Origin: Pycnococcus provasolii
Taxonomy: Eukaryota > Chlorophyta > Pseudoscourfieldiophyceae > Pseudoscourfieldiales
Assembly: GCA_049487715.1 (NCBI GenBank)
Contig: CP150587.1
Span: 248,001-312,000, forward strand
Direction: 5' to 3'
DNA length: 64,000 nt
Made by a program: the position numbers and the translations under genes. This document shows, one piece after another, positions 28,967-40,000 of the stretch. The number at the start of each line of letters is the position of its first letter. Within the stretch, counting starts at the first letter, position 1. Under the pieces are notes generated by a model, which worked only from the letters and a program-made list of their open reading frames with translations, was not told where the DNA came from and searched no databases.

Positions 28967-31900
28967 ATGATGGCGCCCTTGCCTACCGGTACGTCTGCTT
29001 CGTCTCTTCGTCGTCCATATTATGTCCATGGAAGTCGTAGAAGAGGGTATGCTCACCACCATTGTCAGGCGTCCCCCTCCTCCTCGTCGCATGGGGGAGC
29101 GGCGTCGTCATCCCAATCCGTCGCGGCAACGACGCAAACGGCATCCTCCCTCGCGTCATCGGCGACGTCGACGTCGTCCACGACGTCCTCATCGGGGCAG
29201 CAGCCGAAAGGTGCGCCGAACCCGGAGAGACTGAGAGAGCTGCGTATGGCACTCACGCAAGCACGCAAGGATGGGGATATGCAGCAGCTCATTCTCATCG
29301 CAGGGGAACTCAGGGAAGCGGTCACCGCGATCCTTGGAAGCGATGCCTCGGAAGAGGATACTGCGGGCGTCGCCACCGCACCGGCGCCGCGCTCGCCGCT
29401 GCCACCGCCGCCGCCGTCTTCGCCTCTGCCGCTTCATCCGACGCATCCTGCGTCAGTGGCCGCAGCCGTCTCTGCCGTCGAGCCGGAGACGGAAGCGGAG
29501 GCACACGAGGCGGAGTGGGAAGTCGCGGAGGCGGAGAAGGAGGCGGAGGCTGCCAAGGCGAGAATGGAGGCGGAGCAAAAGGCTGCCGCAGCTCGCGCGA
29601 AGCAGGCACAGGCGGAACAGCAGGCGGTGGCTGCGAAGGCGGCAGCCGCGGCTGCCGCGGCTGCCGAGGCGGAAAAGCAGGAGGCTGCTGCCAAGGCTCA
29701 GGCGGAGCAAGGTGAAAAGACTGCAAGGCTTCAAGCTGCGCAGCAGCAGGCTGCGGCTGCCGAGGCTGCAAAAGAGGAGGCGATTGCACGTGCTGCAGCT
29801 GCTCAGAAGCAGGCGGAGCTCGAGCTCGAGCAGCAGCGCCTTGCTCGTGCGGCTGCTGCACCGCCGTCGCCACCTCCACAGGCTGCTCCTCCGCAGGCAC
29901 AAGCGCCACCGCCTCCTCCTCCTGCTCCCGCTGCTCCCGCTCCTCCACAACAACAACAACCTCCTGCTGCTGCTCCCGCTGCCGCACCACAACCTCCACC
30001 ACAGCCAGCTTCCCCGCCACAACCTCCTCCCGCACCAGCACCTCCGCCACCACCCCCGGAACGGAAGGAAGATGCCGTCGTTCTCATGAATTCTGCTCAG
30101 CAGCAGAATAAGCTTTTCATCACCGTGCCATCCGTGCCGAAGGCGAACGAGCCGTGCACGCTGTTCGTGCGGTGCAACATGTCGAATGCGCTCGACGGAC
30201 ACGCGGAGGATGCTCGCCTGAACATTTCGTCGAACGACTGGCGTCTTCCCGTCGAACCGTCGAAAGACTGCCCCGTGGATGGCGACGGGTGCATGCGCCT
30301 CATGCCGCTCGACCGCGTCGCGCTCGGCGATACGTCGAATGGCCTCGACTCAAACTGGCGCCAGGCGAAGTTCGTCATCCCCAAGGAGGCGTACGGGCTT
30401 TCATTTGCGCTCACCGCGCGCGGCAACTGGGACAACAACAACGGCGAGGACTACAGGGTGGACGTTGCGGGAGATATGGACAAGGAGACGTACGTCATTC
30501 TCGAGCAGCAGCGGGCGGATCACAAACGCGAGCTCGAGCAGCAAGCTGAGGATCGACGGGATGTCGAGGGCATCGTGAACAACATGCTGCACAACGACAT
30601 TGGATCGTGGCGCGACGGTGCGTCGTGCTCAGGATCGCCGTCGGAAAATGGTGCCGCCGCGCCGTGGGAGGTGAGTCCTTGCCCCGCGGCGTGCGGTGAG
30701 ACGGTCACCGTCAGATACAGCAAGGCGTCGTCGAGCCTCGCGGCTGCTTCGAACGTCTTCTTGAACGCCGGCATGAACAACTGGCGCGATGACAGCAACA
30801 TCACAAAGCTTCCCATGCAGAACGACCCGTCTAAGCCAGGGTACGTCATGGCATCGTTCCGCGTCCCGGCGGGAACAGTCTGCGTGAACTTTGTGCTGTC
30901 GGACGGTGGCAGCACGTACGACAACAACAATGGACGTGACTACAAAATAGCGGTGGGCACGTACGAAGGGGACCTGTCGGCGAACAACAAGGCACTGCGC
31001 AGCGACCTCGTCGAGCAGATGATGTACGAGCGTGCGGAAGGTCGCCGCATTCGACGCGAGGAGGAAGAGAAGCGCCATAAAGAGAGGGCACAACGCCGCG
31101 AAGCTAAGAAGCAGCGTGCGCTAGAGGTGATTCGACGGCAGCAGAAGCACGTCATGTACGCCGAGCCTGCGCAGGCGTCCGCCGGACAGAAGGTGACGAT
31201 TCACTACAATCCGGAGAACACCGAGCTCAACGGTGCGGAGACGGTGTGGATCACGGGCGGGTTCAACAACTGGGAGCACACGTCAAGATTCGGACCGCTC
31301 GCGATGACCCGCGATTCTGCGTTGCACTACGCCTCTACGATCGACGTTCCCTCGGACGCGTTCCGCGTGGACTTTGTCTTCAGCGACGTGAAGCAGGGTG
31401 ACGGGCGATACGACAACCGAGGCGGATTTGACTGGCACCTCGAGGTGCAGGGCTCAACCAAGACGGACAAGCCTCTGCACGTCGTTCACATAGCGGTGGA
31501 GATGGCGCCCATCTGCAAGGTTGGAGGCCTCGGCGACGTCGTGACGAGCTTGGGAAGGGCGGTGAAAGAGCTCGGTCACAACGTGGAGGTGGTTCTGCCA
31601 AAGTACAACTTTTTGTCGTACAGTCCTCTGCTAGGTGCGATGGAGTGGGACTCGACGTTCCGGTACAACAACACTGACATTCACGTGCACAAGTGCATTG
31701 TTGAGGGCCTGCAGTGCTTTTTCGTCGAGTCGGGAGGTGGACACTTCAGCCAGGACGCCGTGTATATGGGAAATGCGGATGCTGGGCGGTTCGACTTTTT
31801 CTGCGGTGCAGCTCTCGAATTCCTTGCGAGCACGGCACGCAATCCGGACATCATCCACTGCCACGACTGGTCCACCGCACCTGTGGCGCCCATCTACTGG

Positions 31901-32857
31901 AACCACTTCAACGCGGGTGGGCTGAACAATCCTCGCATTTGCTTTACGATCCATAACCTCGACTTTGGGCAGGCGGCGGTTGGAGGTGCCGCGATGCAGA
32001 GCCAGGTGTTCACGACGGTGTCACCTAGCTACGCGGGCGAGATTTCCGGTCACCCTGCAGTGGCACCTCATCTTGGCAAGTTCCACGGCGTGATCAATGG
32101 CATCGACCCTGACATTTGGGATCCGTCGAATGACCAGTTCCTTCCCTTGAATTACGACGAGAACAATGTGATGGAGGGCAAGGCTGCGGCGAAAAATGCG
32201 CTTCGCGAGCGCTTCGGCCTGCGCGGCGACGTTAGCTGCCCCATCATCGGAGTTGTTACCCGTCTGACGGCACAGAAGGGCATTCACCTCATCAAGCATG
32301 CGGCACATAAGACGATGGAGCGCGGTGGTCAGTTTGTTCTTCTCGGCTCCGCGCCAGATCCGAAGATCCAGGGCGACTTCAACAGCCTCTCCGGCTCGAT
32401 TGGAGGTGACATGGCTGGTTTCTGCTTCAGCTACGACGAGCCGCTGAGTCACTTGATTTACGCTGGTTGCGACATGATTCTCGTGCCTTCGATGTTCGAG
32501 CCTTGCGGCCTGACGCAGATGATCGCCATGCGTTACGGAAGCGTTCCCGTCGTGCGAGGCACGGGTGGACTGCGTGACACGGTGTTTGACTGCGACTTCG
32601 ATCGCGCACGTGCTGCTTGGGAAGTGCACGGCGCGTCTGATCCTGACGAGGAGGAGGGAACGAACGGGTACAGCTTCGGGGGAACGGACGACGGCGCCCT
32701 GGACAGCGCTCTGAACCGCGCGATCGATCACTGGTACTCGGAACACGGCGGAGGAACGTGGGCGGATTTGGTGAAGCGCGTCGTATCTCAGGACTGGAGC
32801 TGGAACCGACCAGCACTTCAGTACGTGGAGCTGTACCGCAGCGCACGCAAGGGCTGA
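28967..32857 (+). CDS. SS3: Starch synthase III (GT5 with three CBM53 domains), plastidic
   Basis: 1296 residues. It transfers glucose from ADP-glucose to the non-reducing ends of amylopectin chains in the plastid. After a Ser/Arg-rich transit-like N-terminus there is an Ala/Glu/Lys coiled coil (about 155-295) and a proline-rich linker (295-370). Three starch-binding CBM53 modules follow at about 380-520, 566-665 and 728-830. Each ends in the family signature: WDNNNGEDYRVDV, YDNNNGRDYKIAV and YDNRGGFDWHLEV. The GT5 catalytic domain starts near 840. CKVGGLGDVVTSLGRAV is the KVGGL form of the ADP-Glc loop (K851) typical of SSIII/SSIV. VPSMFEPCGLTQMIAMRYG and RGTGGLRDTV are C-terminal GT5 motifs. 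The long coiled-coil/Pro-rich insertion differs from land-plant SSIII and may mediate complex assembly. Single exon, start at ATG 28967. Confidence 0.93.
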   Translation: MMAPLPTGTSASSLRRPYYVHGSRRRGYAHHHCQASPSSSSHGGAASSSQSVAATTQTASSLASSATSTSSTTSSSGQQPKGAPNPERLRELRMALTQARKDGDMQQLILIAGELREAVTAILGSDASEEDTAGVATAPAPRSPLPPPPPSSPLPLHPTHPASVAAAVSAVEPETEAEAHEAEWEVAEAEKEAEAAKARMEAEQKAAAARAKQAQAEQQAVAAKAAAAAAAAAEAEKQEAAAKAQAEQGEKTARLQAAQQQAAAAEAAKEEAIARAAAAQKQAELELEQQRLARAAAAPPSPPPQAAPPQAQAPPPPPPAPAAPAPPQQQQPPAAAPAAAPQPPPQPASPPQPPPAPAPPPPPPERKEDAVVLMNSAQQQNKLFITVPSVPKANEPCTLFVRCNMSNALDGHAEDARLNISSNDWRLPVEPSKDCPVDGDGCMRLMPLDRVALGDTSNGLDSNWRQAKFVIPKEAYGLSFALTARGNWDNNNGEDYRVDVAGDMDKETYVILEQQRADHKRELEQQAEDRRDVEGIVNNMLHNDIGSWRDGASCSGSPSENGAAAPWEVSPCPAACGETVTVRYSKASSSLAAASNVFLNAGMNNWRDDSNITKLPMQNDPSKPGYVMASFRVPAGTVCVNFVLSDGGSTYDNNNGRDYKIAVGTYEGDLSANNKALRSDLVEQMMYERAEGRRIRREEEEKRHKERAQRREAKKQRALEVIRRQQKHVMYAEPAQASAGQKVTIHYNPENTELNGAETVWITGGFNNWEHTSRFGPLAMTRDSALHYASTIDVPSDAFRVDFVFSDVKQGDGRYDNRGGFDWHLEVQGSTKTDKPLHVVHIAVEMAPICKVGGLGDVVTSLGRAVKELGHNVEVVLPKYNFLSYSPLLGAMEWDSTFRYNNTDIHVHKCIVEGLQCFFVESGGGHFSQDAVYMGNADAGRFDFFCGAALEFLASTARNPDIIHCHDWSTAPVAPIYWNHFNAGGLNNPRICFTIHNLDFGQAAVGGAAMQSQVFTTVSPSYAGEISGHPAVAPHLGKFHGVINGIDPDIWDPSNDQFLPLNYDENNVMEGKAAAKNALRERFGLRGDVSCPIIGVVTRLTAQKGIHLIKHAAHKTMERGGQFVLLGSAPDPKIQGDFNSLSGSIGGDMAGFCFSYDEPLSHLIYAGCDMILVPSMFEPCGLTQMIAMRYGSVPVVRGTGGLRDTVFDCDFDRARAAWEVHGASDPDEEEGTNGYSFGGTDDGALDSALNRAIDHWYSEHGGGTWADLVKRVVSQDWSWNRPALQYVELYRSARKG

Positions 32858-33191
32858 TGAGCTTGTTGGATTTTGATTTCCAGCTCAATAATAAAGGAGA
32901 ATGAGGAGGTGGAGGAGGAGGAGGAGGAAATTGTTTGATTTGATGACGTATAATTTGTTTGGCGCGCGTCACCAGTGTTTTTTTCTGCGTGATACATAGC
33001 GGACTTGGACGACTACAGGACGATAAAAGGATGAGAAAAACAAAAAAAATACGCACACACACACACACACACACACATACACACACACATACACCCGTAC
33101 GCACATTTAAAAAAAAGAGTAATCAACATATATGTTGCAGACGTTTGTTTTTTTTCCAGAATAAAAGAAATGAAACATATAATTAAGTTGG
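32858..33191. repeat. 3' intergenic region with (CA)n microsatellite
   Basis: Convergent 3' flanks of starch synthase and FKBP. A CA/CACATA repeat occupies about 33050-33093, bordered by A-rich runs. No gene is seen. Confidence 0.6.
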
Positions 33192-33718
33192 TTACCGATT
33201 TCGTCGACGTTTGTCGTTGCCTTGGTCTGTGTCTGCGGACGTTTGTATCGATACGAGTTCCACCTCGAGGTGTATGTTCATGTTCGGTTCGATGAGACCT
33301 GGCAAACCTTTCGCCGAGTACATGAGGTTGGGAGGGAGCACGCACTCCGCCTTATCTCCGACGCTCATTTGCTTCACGACTTCGTTCCAGCCTGGCAGGA
33401 CGTCTCCGAGCGATACCCCGAACGTGAACGGCTTCGCTCTTTCGTAGCTGTTGTCGATGATGGTGCCGTCCTGGCGCTGTAGAGAGTGAAAGGTGAAGGA
33501 AGGAAGGTGTAAGTTAATCAGAGACAAAAAAAACGAAGATGCAAGGTGTGAGACAACATCGAAGTTGTTTCTGGTATAAGGTTGAAGACGAAAGAAAGGC
33601 AAACTAAGTGACGTACACGCATGATGTAGTGCACGGCGACCGTCTCCCCGTCTTTCGGGTAGTACTTGCCGTTGCCCGCGACTAATAAAGTTATGTCCAC
33701 CAAAGGAGCAGGTGCCAT
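33192..33718 (-). CDS. FKBP-type peptidyl-prolyl isomerase (two exons)
   Basis: Exon 1 is 33617-33718 and exon 2 is 33192-33476, joined over a 140-bp intron (GTACGT...CTACAG) in phase 0. The product is 128 residues, close to the usual size of an FKBP12-like single domain. Blocks match the fold: PKDGETVAVHY, QDGTIIDNS, FGVSLGDVLPGWNEVVKQMS, VGDKAECVLPPNLMYSAKG and MNIHLEVELVSI. It catalyses cis-trans isomerisation of Xaa-Pro bonds and may bind FK506/rapamycin. The hydrophobic pocket appears conserved (W in GW, the Y of MYSAKG). A basic tail (NDKRRRNR) could favour nuclear location. No transit or signal peptide is seen. Confidence 0.88.
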
Positions 33719-34795
33719 AGCAGCGAACTAAAAGGAAAGGAGCCTGCTTTGCGTGCTTCGCTATTTATCCCAGTATTCTGAATACTCGTGACCTGGTCAG
33801 TATTCACACTCACACACACAGAATGGCGTCTTCGAAGTTACTTAAGACGAATCAATCGGTTCGGTGAAGAAAAGACAACTAATTAAACGCCTTAAGGGCG
33901 AACTTCGACTCTTAAAAAAAGCCCCGGGTGTAACAGGGTCGGCGTTTCCTTTTTTGGTCGGGCAAGGGGTGGATCCCCAAACTTCCCTTCGAAAGGTAAG
34001 TACGACGCGACTGGATTAAACTTAATTTTATAAAATTGGGGTTGGGTTGGGGACCCCCTTCCTTATTCCCTCTATATTAAAAGGTAGTTTTCTTCTCGCC
34101 AACCTTCGTTCGTTCCCTCTCGTTCTCGTTCTCGCTGAGTTCTTCTTTTATTACCCTTCTTTCTGGTGGATCCACCACTCCACCCCCCTGGGGGGTCCTC
34201 TGGAGTCGGGAGGGGGGAGGGCCCATGGCAGTTCTCTGGACTTTAGTTATCGTTAGTTTAGTACAGTACAGTACGATGACTTAAGTACTGTACAGTACAT
34301 ACGGCCCCCAGTGACGGGTACTTACCTTAGGCTTAGGGGGGCCTCGGAAGTCGGAACGGGAGGGGCGCACGTGACCACGGCTCTGGTACTGTACATATGT
34401 ATTTCCCTGATGACCAGGGAGTGACCACTTTCCTCCATGACTCCCCAGGGGGATTCCCAGGCTCGAGCCTATCCCGGGTCGAGGTCCAACTGAACAAGCG
34501 AGTGCCGACTGCCGAGTGGTCGGGACTCGGGACCCGTCCTCTATCGTATACGGGAGAGACGAAGGGGATTATTATTATTATGCCGTTAACGAAACGGTTA
34601 GGGTTTTGATTAGGGTTTTGATTAGGGTTAGGGTTAGGGTTAGGGTTAGGGTTAGGGCTCTGTACTTTGACCTATCCGCTATCCGAATATTTCGTATGTC
34701 GCACTCTACCATAGCACAGCACAACATAGCACAACATAGTGTTGTTGTTGTTTTTCTTTGAAAAAGAAAAAGAAAAGGCATTTACAACTGTCCTC
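33719..34795. other. Intergenic region with AGGGTT cluster and inverted repeat
   Basis: It holds the presumed FKBP promoter and the 3' flank of the SWC4 gene. Positions 34598-34658 contain a cluster of TTAGGG and TTTTGATTAGGG units. At 34261-34299 GTACAGTAC repeats face GTACTGTAC at 34285-34293 and could form a hairpin. No gene is supported. Confidence 0.5.
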
Positions 34796-36367
34796 TCAGC
34801 CGCGCTTGCGCTTCGAGACGCGCTGAGCGCCTGCGTCTCCTCCGTCCGCCTTCGTCGACGCGGCGGCTTTCGACGACGCCGCGGCGGCGGCAGCCGCACG
34901 CAGGCGAGCCACCTCGAGCACGGACTTGCGCAGATCCACGTACGCCTCCGCGACCCGACGCGTGGGAACGCGAGGCGGGTTGATGGAAGCCTCCTCGAGG
35001 AACGAGTCGACGGATCTCCGCGCGGACGGTATTTCGCCCTCGAGCTCAACCACCTTCTCCTCCACCACCTCACCCGCGCGAACGCCTCGTGCGAAGACCG
35101 CCGGAGGAGGGTGCGACGCGTCGGACGTCGGAATGTCGACGACATCCACCAAAAAACCCGTCGTGGTTGCACCAGCGCCAGGACCAGGCGCCTTGGCGTT
35201 TGCCCCGGATCCGCCGGCTGCTCCAGCACCCTTGCGCCCCGCACCTCCTGCACCTCCACCACCACCCGCCGCCGCCGACGCCGCCTGCGCAGTCGCGTCG
35301 CCCATCTTGTCGGACTTGGGTGCAAGCGCCGCGGCGACGGCGCTCGGAGTGAGTGCGCTGACAGACGCAGATGGGGGAGGTTTCGACGTCAGCTTCGGAG
35401 GTGGCGGCACGTAGAACACGCTCTTCTCCTCCGCGAACGCGAGCCCGCTCGCCACCGCCTCGCGCCTCCTTCGCTCCTCAATCGCCTTCGCCTGCTCGAG
35501 CAAGGCTTCGTCCTCGCGTTCGTTCGCCGGCGTTCGGCTGAGCACGACGTCGAGACCCGCGCGTCGGTCCCTTTCGTGCGACACGTTGAACGGCTGTGCG
35601 ACGATGGGGTGCACGTTTCCCGTTCCGTGCGTCGCGAGTCCTCTCGCGTGTATGAGTGCAGTAGCGACTTCGTAGTACCTCGCCTTGAGTTCCTCGAGCG
35701 GTTTATCGTGCGTGAACCTGTCTGCGATGACGGGCCAGCATAGGTCGAACGTTTCGCACAGCTCGAGAAGTTCGTCCGTCGCTTCTCTCGACCAGTTGGC
35801 GTCTGTGTTGCACAGTGATGCGTACTCCTCGTCGTTGTACCCGAACACGTCCGCTTTTTTCCCGTACTGCGCGAAGACGTAGTCCCCCGACGCGTTGACG
35901 GATGACGGCCTGAGTCCTCCGGGCGTTTTTCGGATCCAGTGGTTGAGTTGAAAAGTCGCGTCGGCGTGCGCGGAGTTGGTGAATGTTTCCCAGTTCCATT
36001 TGATTTGCACAGCCCCACTTGAAGCTGCTGTTGCTTTCAGTCTATTTGCGTTTGCGGACGTGTACATCACAGGAACGATCGGCGCCCCTAATTTCACCTG
36101 TTCTTTCAGTGAAAGTTCCCACACTTCCCGCGAAACCCCCTGTGGTTTTTTCAAAGAAGCCCCCTTCGAACCCTTCTTCAAGGATGACGACTTCGCAATG
36201 CTCAAGGATGCGTTTTGAATCGCCGCTAACGCCAAAGCCTCTTCTCCAACAGCACCCCCAACACCAACTCCTTCCTGAGCAGCAACACCACCACCATCCC
36301 CAGGATCATCCCCATGAGCAGCCCCTCCACCAAGACCGAGCACGTCCTTGACGTCCGAGGAGGCCAT
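34796..36367 (-). CDS. SWC4: SWC4/DMAP1, SANT-domain subunit of SWR1/NuA4 chromatin complexes
   Basis: 523 residues from the ATG at 36367 (MASSDVKDVLGLGGG). The frame is open further upstream but that part is proline-rich and non-conserved. The N-terminal block with SREVWELSLKEQVKLGAPIVP and NHWIRKTPGG, FAQYGKKADVFGYNDEEY and then the SANT-like helix region NWSREATDELLELCETFD...WPVIADRF are hallmarks of the DMAP1/SWC4 family. LKARYYEVATALIHARG completes the domain. The second half is low complexity (Ala/Gly/Pro), then a helical tail. In yeast and plants SWC4 is shared by the SWR1 (H2A.Z exchange) and NuA4 (H4/H2A acetylation) complexes. This predicts a nuclear chromatin role. Single exon. Confidence 0.88.
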   Translation of the reverse strand: MASSDVKDVLGLGGGAAHGDDPGDGGGVAAQEGVGVGGAVGEEALALAAIQNASLSIAKSSSLKKGSKGASLKKPQGVSREVWELSLKEQVKLGAPIVPVMYTSANANRLKATAASSGAVQIKWNWETFTNSAHADATFQLNHWIRKTPGGLRPSSVNASGDYVFAQYGKKADVFGYNDEEYASLCNTDANWSREATDELLELCETFDLCWPVIADRFTHDKPLEELKARYYEVATALIHARGLATHGTGNVHPIVAQPFNVSHERDRRAGLDVVLSRTPANEREDEALLEQAKAIEERRRREAVASGLAFAEEKSVFYVPPPPKLTSKPPPSASVSALTPSAVAAALAPKSDKMGDATAQAASAAAGGGGGAGGAGRKGAGAAGGSGANAKAPGPGAGATTTGFLVDVVDIPTSDASHPPPAVFARGVRAGEVVEEKVVELEGEIPSARRSVDSFLEEASINPPRVPTRRVAEAYVDLRKSVLEVARLRAAAAAAASSKAAASTKADGGDAGAQRVSKRKRG

Positions 36368-37794
36368 GGCGGAGGTGGAGTTTGAGTTGGGAAAAAGGAA
36401 ACTTAACTGGTTGGGGTTGGGGTTGGGGGATCCGCCTTTGCCCCTTGGCGTTGAACTGGGTGGTTCCAAGGGGTTTCCTTTGGAGGGGGAGGGGGGCACC
36501 CGTGAAATTTAGTATCAACTGTGGAAAATACGGGCACCGTGCAAACAAATGCCGCGTCTGTATCATACGTTTTCCTTCCTTTTGAGTAACACACTTTTAC
36601 CTTAAGCTACACTTTGACACTCTAAGGTAGTACCACACTTGTTAACACACGAGACCACTATTACAACATTACTCGGGACAGAACATCCCAGAACGGTGTT
36701 GGTCAGGGTGCGCGCAGCGCACCTTCTCTCAAGGTCAGATCGGCGCGAGCGTAACAGAAAGTAACCCCCCAATAGTCCGTTTTACTAGACTATTTGGAGC
36801 ACTGGACTTCGTTATGTGCAGGAAAAAGGGCTGGACCTATTTTCCCGACTAAGATCTCGGAAAGAAGCCTCGACTTGTAAGTCTCGTTGAGACTTCGAGC
36901 CCTTCCTTTTCTTCCCCACTGTAACTTCATTCTACACTTTTGGTTTATTTTCACGTCGTCAGTCGTCACTCGTTTTTGACGTTCGTGCTAGGGCGGAAAT
37001 GCGAAACCTTAGAGCCTAGAGACGCCGTAAAACGCGTGCGTATAGGGTACTACCGCAAGTACCCTAACCTGAAAATTCATACATTCTGATGCTGGCCTCC
37101 AAATCCTGCTGGAGCTGTTTCGGAGTGCTCGTCATCTTGATCGTCAGCAGCGTAGATCTGCACCACCCTCTGTCGGTATGCGTTCACCACCCTCATCCGG
37201 TGATGGTAAATCATCTTCTGCAACTGGTAGTTTGAACTTGTGACGCGTCGTCTTCATCCGTCGTGTCGGGTCAGGCCGTCAGGGAGCCCCGGCCGCCCGC
37301 CCGCCCGAAGGAAGGAAGGGAAGAACCCAAGGGTCCCTGCTAACGCCTGATTAGGGTTAGGGTTAGGGGCCACACCTCACACCTGGTTGAGTGGATGGAT
37401 GGATCCCAAAGGACCGACCCCCCGGGGGGGGGATGGAGGCTGGGATGAGTACTGGCCAGTAGTACTACTGGGAGGAGGCTGAAGGAGGCTGCTGAGGCAA
37501 CTAAAGGAGGGTTTGAGCCTTGAGGGTAGGGTTCCTGATCCCGCGCGGTCATCCGTTCTTTTCTTATTGCTGTCGGCTGTCCTCGACCCCCGTGTTTCCC
37601 TGGCCCCCCCCCCCCCCCGGCAGCCCCCCTGGGGACCCACCCTAGGGTGCCTGGGGCCCCACGTGATGAATTCGCTGTGGATATCTCCCTCCCAGGGTTT
37701 TCTTTCTGCTTCTCGGGGCTGTTCCTGTTCCCCTCCCTCCCCCTCCCTCCCTCTCCCTCCCCCGTCCACCTCACAACCAAACTTGTTGCGAATA
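36368..37794. other. Intergenic region between divergent chromatin genes
   Basis: 1.43 kb separates SWC4 (-) and the histone deacetylase (+). Immediately upstream of SWC4 is a GGGGTT run (36408-36430). A short TTAGGG cluster is at 37351-37369, and a run of about 18 C residues at 37601-37618. The middle (36600-37300) has no coding signature. The open frame running from 37513 into the deacetylase is proline-rich and probably untranslated. Confidence 0.45.
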
Positions 37795-39867
37795 ATGTCC
37801 GTCTCGAAAAAGAAGGTGTGCTACTACTACGATCCCGAGGTGGGCAACTACTACTACGGGCAGGGCCACCCGATGAAGCCGCACCGCATACGCATGGCGC
37901 ACAACCTCCTGGAGTCGTACGATCTGCTCAAGTCGCTGGAGGTCGTGGGACCCCCTCGTGCTTCGTGGTCATCCATGACGGCGTTCCACACCGACGAGTA
38001 CATCCAGTTCATGCGGTTCGTCACGCCGGATAATCAGCACGAACATACGCGTCAGCTGCGTCGATTCAATATTGGCGAAGACTGTCCCGCGTTTGATGGT
38101 CTTATGAACTTCTGCTCCGTGTACACGGGAGGGAGTGTCGCAGGTGCCGTTCGACTCAACAACAAAACGAACGATATCGCAATCAACTGGGCGGGAGGTC
38201 TGCACCACGCCAAAAAGGGTGAGGCGTCCGGGTTCTGCTACGTGAACGATATCGTGCTCGCCATACTCGAGCTGCTCAAGGAGCACCAGCGCGTGCTGTA
38301 CATTGACATTGACATACACCACGGCGACGGCGTCGAGGAGGCGTTCTACACCACAGACCGCGTCATGACGGTAAGTTTCCACAAGTACGGGGACTACTTC
38401 CCAGGAACGGGCGCGCTCGACGACGTTGGGCACGACGTGGGAAAGTACTACTCGCTCAACGTTCCCCTGCGCGACGGCGTCGACGACGCCGCGTACGAAA
38501 CTCTGTTTGTTCCCATCATGAGCAAGGTCATGGAACGATACCAGCCAGGTGCCGTCGTGTTCCAGGGTGGCGCGGACAGCCTCAGCGGAGACAGGCTCGG
38601 GTGCTTCAATCTGTCCATCAAGGGACACGCGCTGTGCCTGAAGCACATGCTCAAGTACAACGTGCCGTTGCTGGTGCTTGGCGGGGGAGGGTACACCATC
38701 CGTAACGTCGCGAGGTGCTGGGCGTACGAGACGGCGTGCTGCCTGGGCCAGGAACTCGACGACAACCTTCCCGACAACGACTACATCGAGTACTTCGGGC
38801 CTGACTACCGGCTGTTCTACAACGCGTCGAACATGGAGAACCAGAACTCGAACGACTACCTCAACAAGATTCGCGTGAAGATTCTTGAGAACCTCAACAG
38901 AGTGCAGCCGGCACCCGTGAGTGGCAACCCTCTCGCATCTCAAGATGCCACGGACGGACATGCAAATGAGCTGGACGGCGTCGTGAAAACGGAGGACGGC
39001 AGCGTCGTGCCCTCCACGGATGGCGGAGCCGCCGGCGCGGTGGCGGAGGCGGAGGCGGTGAAGGCGGAGGCGGAGCAGGACAACGACGAGCGAGGAAGAG
39101 ACACGTCGCACCATCCGGCGGACCCGATGCCCGTGGAGGGCGACGCGGAGGCGAAGCCTAGCCGTGTTGACATCAACCACCGGGAAGCTGCCGAGGCTCC
39201 GGCTGCGCAGCCAACCGCAGGAGCGGCGACGATGTCGTCTGAGAAGGAAGCATTGCTGCGACGAACGGCGGCGGAGCTAAGCGCCCCCTCCACAGCTCCG
39301 ATGAGTGACGATGCGGCACCCATGGACACGGAGGGTGGTGCCGGAGGCGTCGCGAATGCGGCCACGGGAGCTGCGAGTGGCGGCGCTGCTGAACCAACCG
39401 CACCCGCTGCTGCGGCACCGGCGTCTGCGCCGGCGACGGATGCACAGCACAGCACGGGCGGCGCGGATCCCTCCGCACAGGCTGCTGCCGCACCTGGGGA
39501 CCGAATGGACGTCGATGGCACCGGTGGAGGAGCACCGGCAGCTGCCACATCGGCGCCAACCCAACAGGCGGATGGTGGTGGTGGTAACGGCGGCGGCGAC
39601 GGTGCCGGTGGCACCGGCACCGCCGCCGCCGCCGGCTCCGATCTCCCGCAGGCTGCAGCCGCACCTGCGGCGCGCGACGCCGCCGCGCCCGATGCTGGCG
39701 CGACGACGGACTCTGGGCAGAACGTCCCGTCCCCTCGCAAGATCCTATTCAAGGTTGGCGGTGGCACGGGCATCGGCGGTGGCGGCGGCGGCGGCGGCGG
39801 TGGAGGCGCAGCACCAGGTGGCGGTGCAGACGGCGACGGCGCGGGTGGGTTTGGTGGCACGAACTAA
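37795..39867 (+). CDS. Class I (RPD3/HDA1-type) histone deacetylase with long Ala/Gly tail
   Basis: 690 residues from the ATG at 37795. The first 370 residues form the zinc-dependent deacetylase domain: [39 protein letters not shown] (active-site His-His and metal site), [17 protein letters not shown] (metal-binding Asp/His), [16 protein letters not shown] and [14 protein letters not shown] (catalytic Tyr). It removes acetyl groups from histone lysines, usually in Sin3/NuRD-like corepressor complexes. The tail from about 385 is an extended low-complexity region of Ala, Pro, Gly, Glu and Asp, ending in a run of about ten glycines. That is much longer than the usual class I tail of about 100 residues. 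SWC4, another chromatin gene, is its divergent neighbour. Confidence 0.95.
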   Translation: MSVSKKKVCYYYDPEVGNYYYGQGHPMKPHRIRMAHNLLESYDLLKSLEVVGPPRASWSSMTAFHTDEYIQFMRFVTPDNQHEHTRQLRRFNIGEDCPAFDGLMNFCSVYTGGSVAGAVRLNNKTNDIAINWAGGLHHAKKGEASGFCYVNDIVLAILELLKEHQRVLYIDIDIHHGDGVEEAFYTTDRVMTVSFHKYGDYFPGTGALDDVGHDVGKYYSLNVPLRDGVDDAAYETLFVPIMSKVMERYQPGAVVFQGGADSLSGDRLGCFNLSIKGHALCLKHMLKYNVPLLVLGGGGYTIRNVARCWAYETACCLGQELDDNLPDNDYIEYFGPDYRLFYNASNMENQNSNDYLNKIRVKILENLNRVQPAPVSGNPLASQDATDGHANELDGVVKTEDGSVVPSTDGGAAGAVAEAEAVKAEAEQDNDERGRDTSHHPADPMPVEGDAEAKPSRVDINHREAAEAPAAQPTAGAATMSSEKEALLRRTAAELSAPSTAPMSDDAAPMDTEGGAGGVANAATGAASGGAAEPTAPAAAAPASAPATDAQHSTGGADPSAQAAAAPGDRMDVDGTGGGAPAAATSAPTQQADGGGGNGGGDGAGGTGTAAAAGSDLPQAAAAPAARDAAAPDAGATTDSGQNVPSPRKILFKVGGGTGIGGGGGGGGGGGAAPGGGADGDGAGGFGGTN

Positions 39868-40000
39868 CTAGGTGTGCGAAGTGCCAGCGTGTGGGAGGAG
39901 GAGGAACGAACGTATTGGTGGGTGGGTGCGTGTGTGTGTGTGTGTGCGTGTGTGTGTTGTATTGCAATGGATCGTATTTTGCTCGAAAACGAAACAGCGT

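Noticed and set aside
34598-34658. TTAGGG repeats as a chromosome end
   Set aside because: The arrays are short, imperfect and internal, with normal genes on both sides. They are interstitial intergenic elements, not telomeres.
34739-35743. 334-codon plus-strand frame opposite SWC4
   Set aside because: Arg/Ser-rich composition and no domains; SWC4 family motifs on the minus strand explain the segment.
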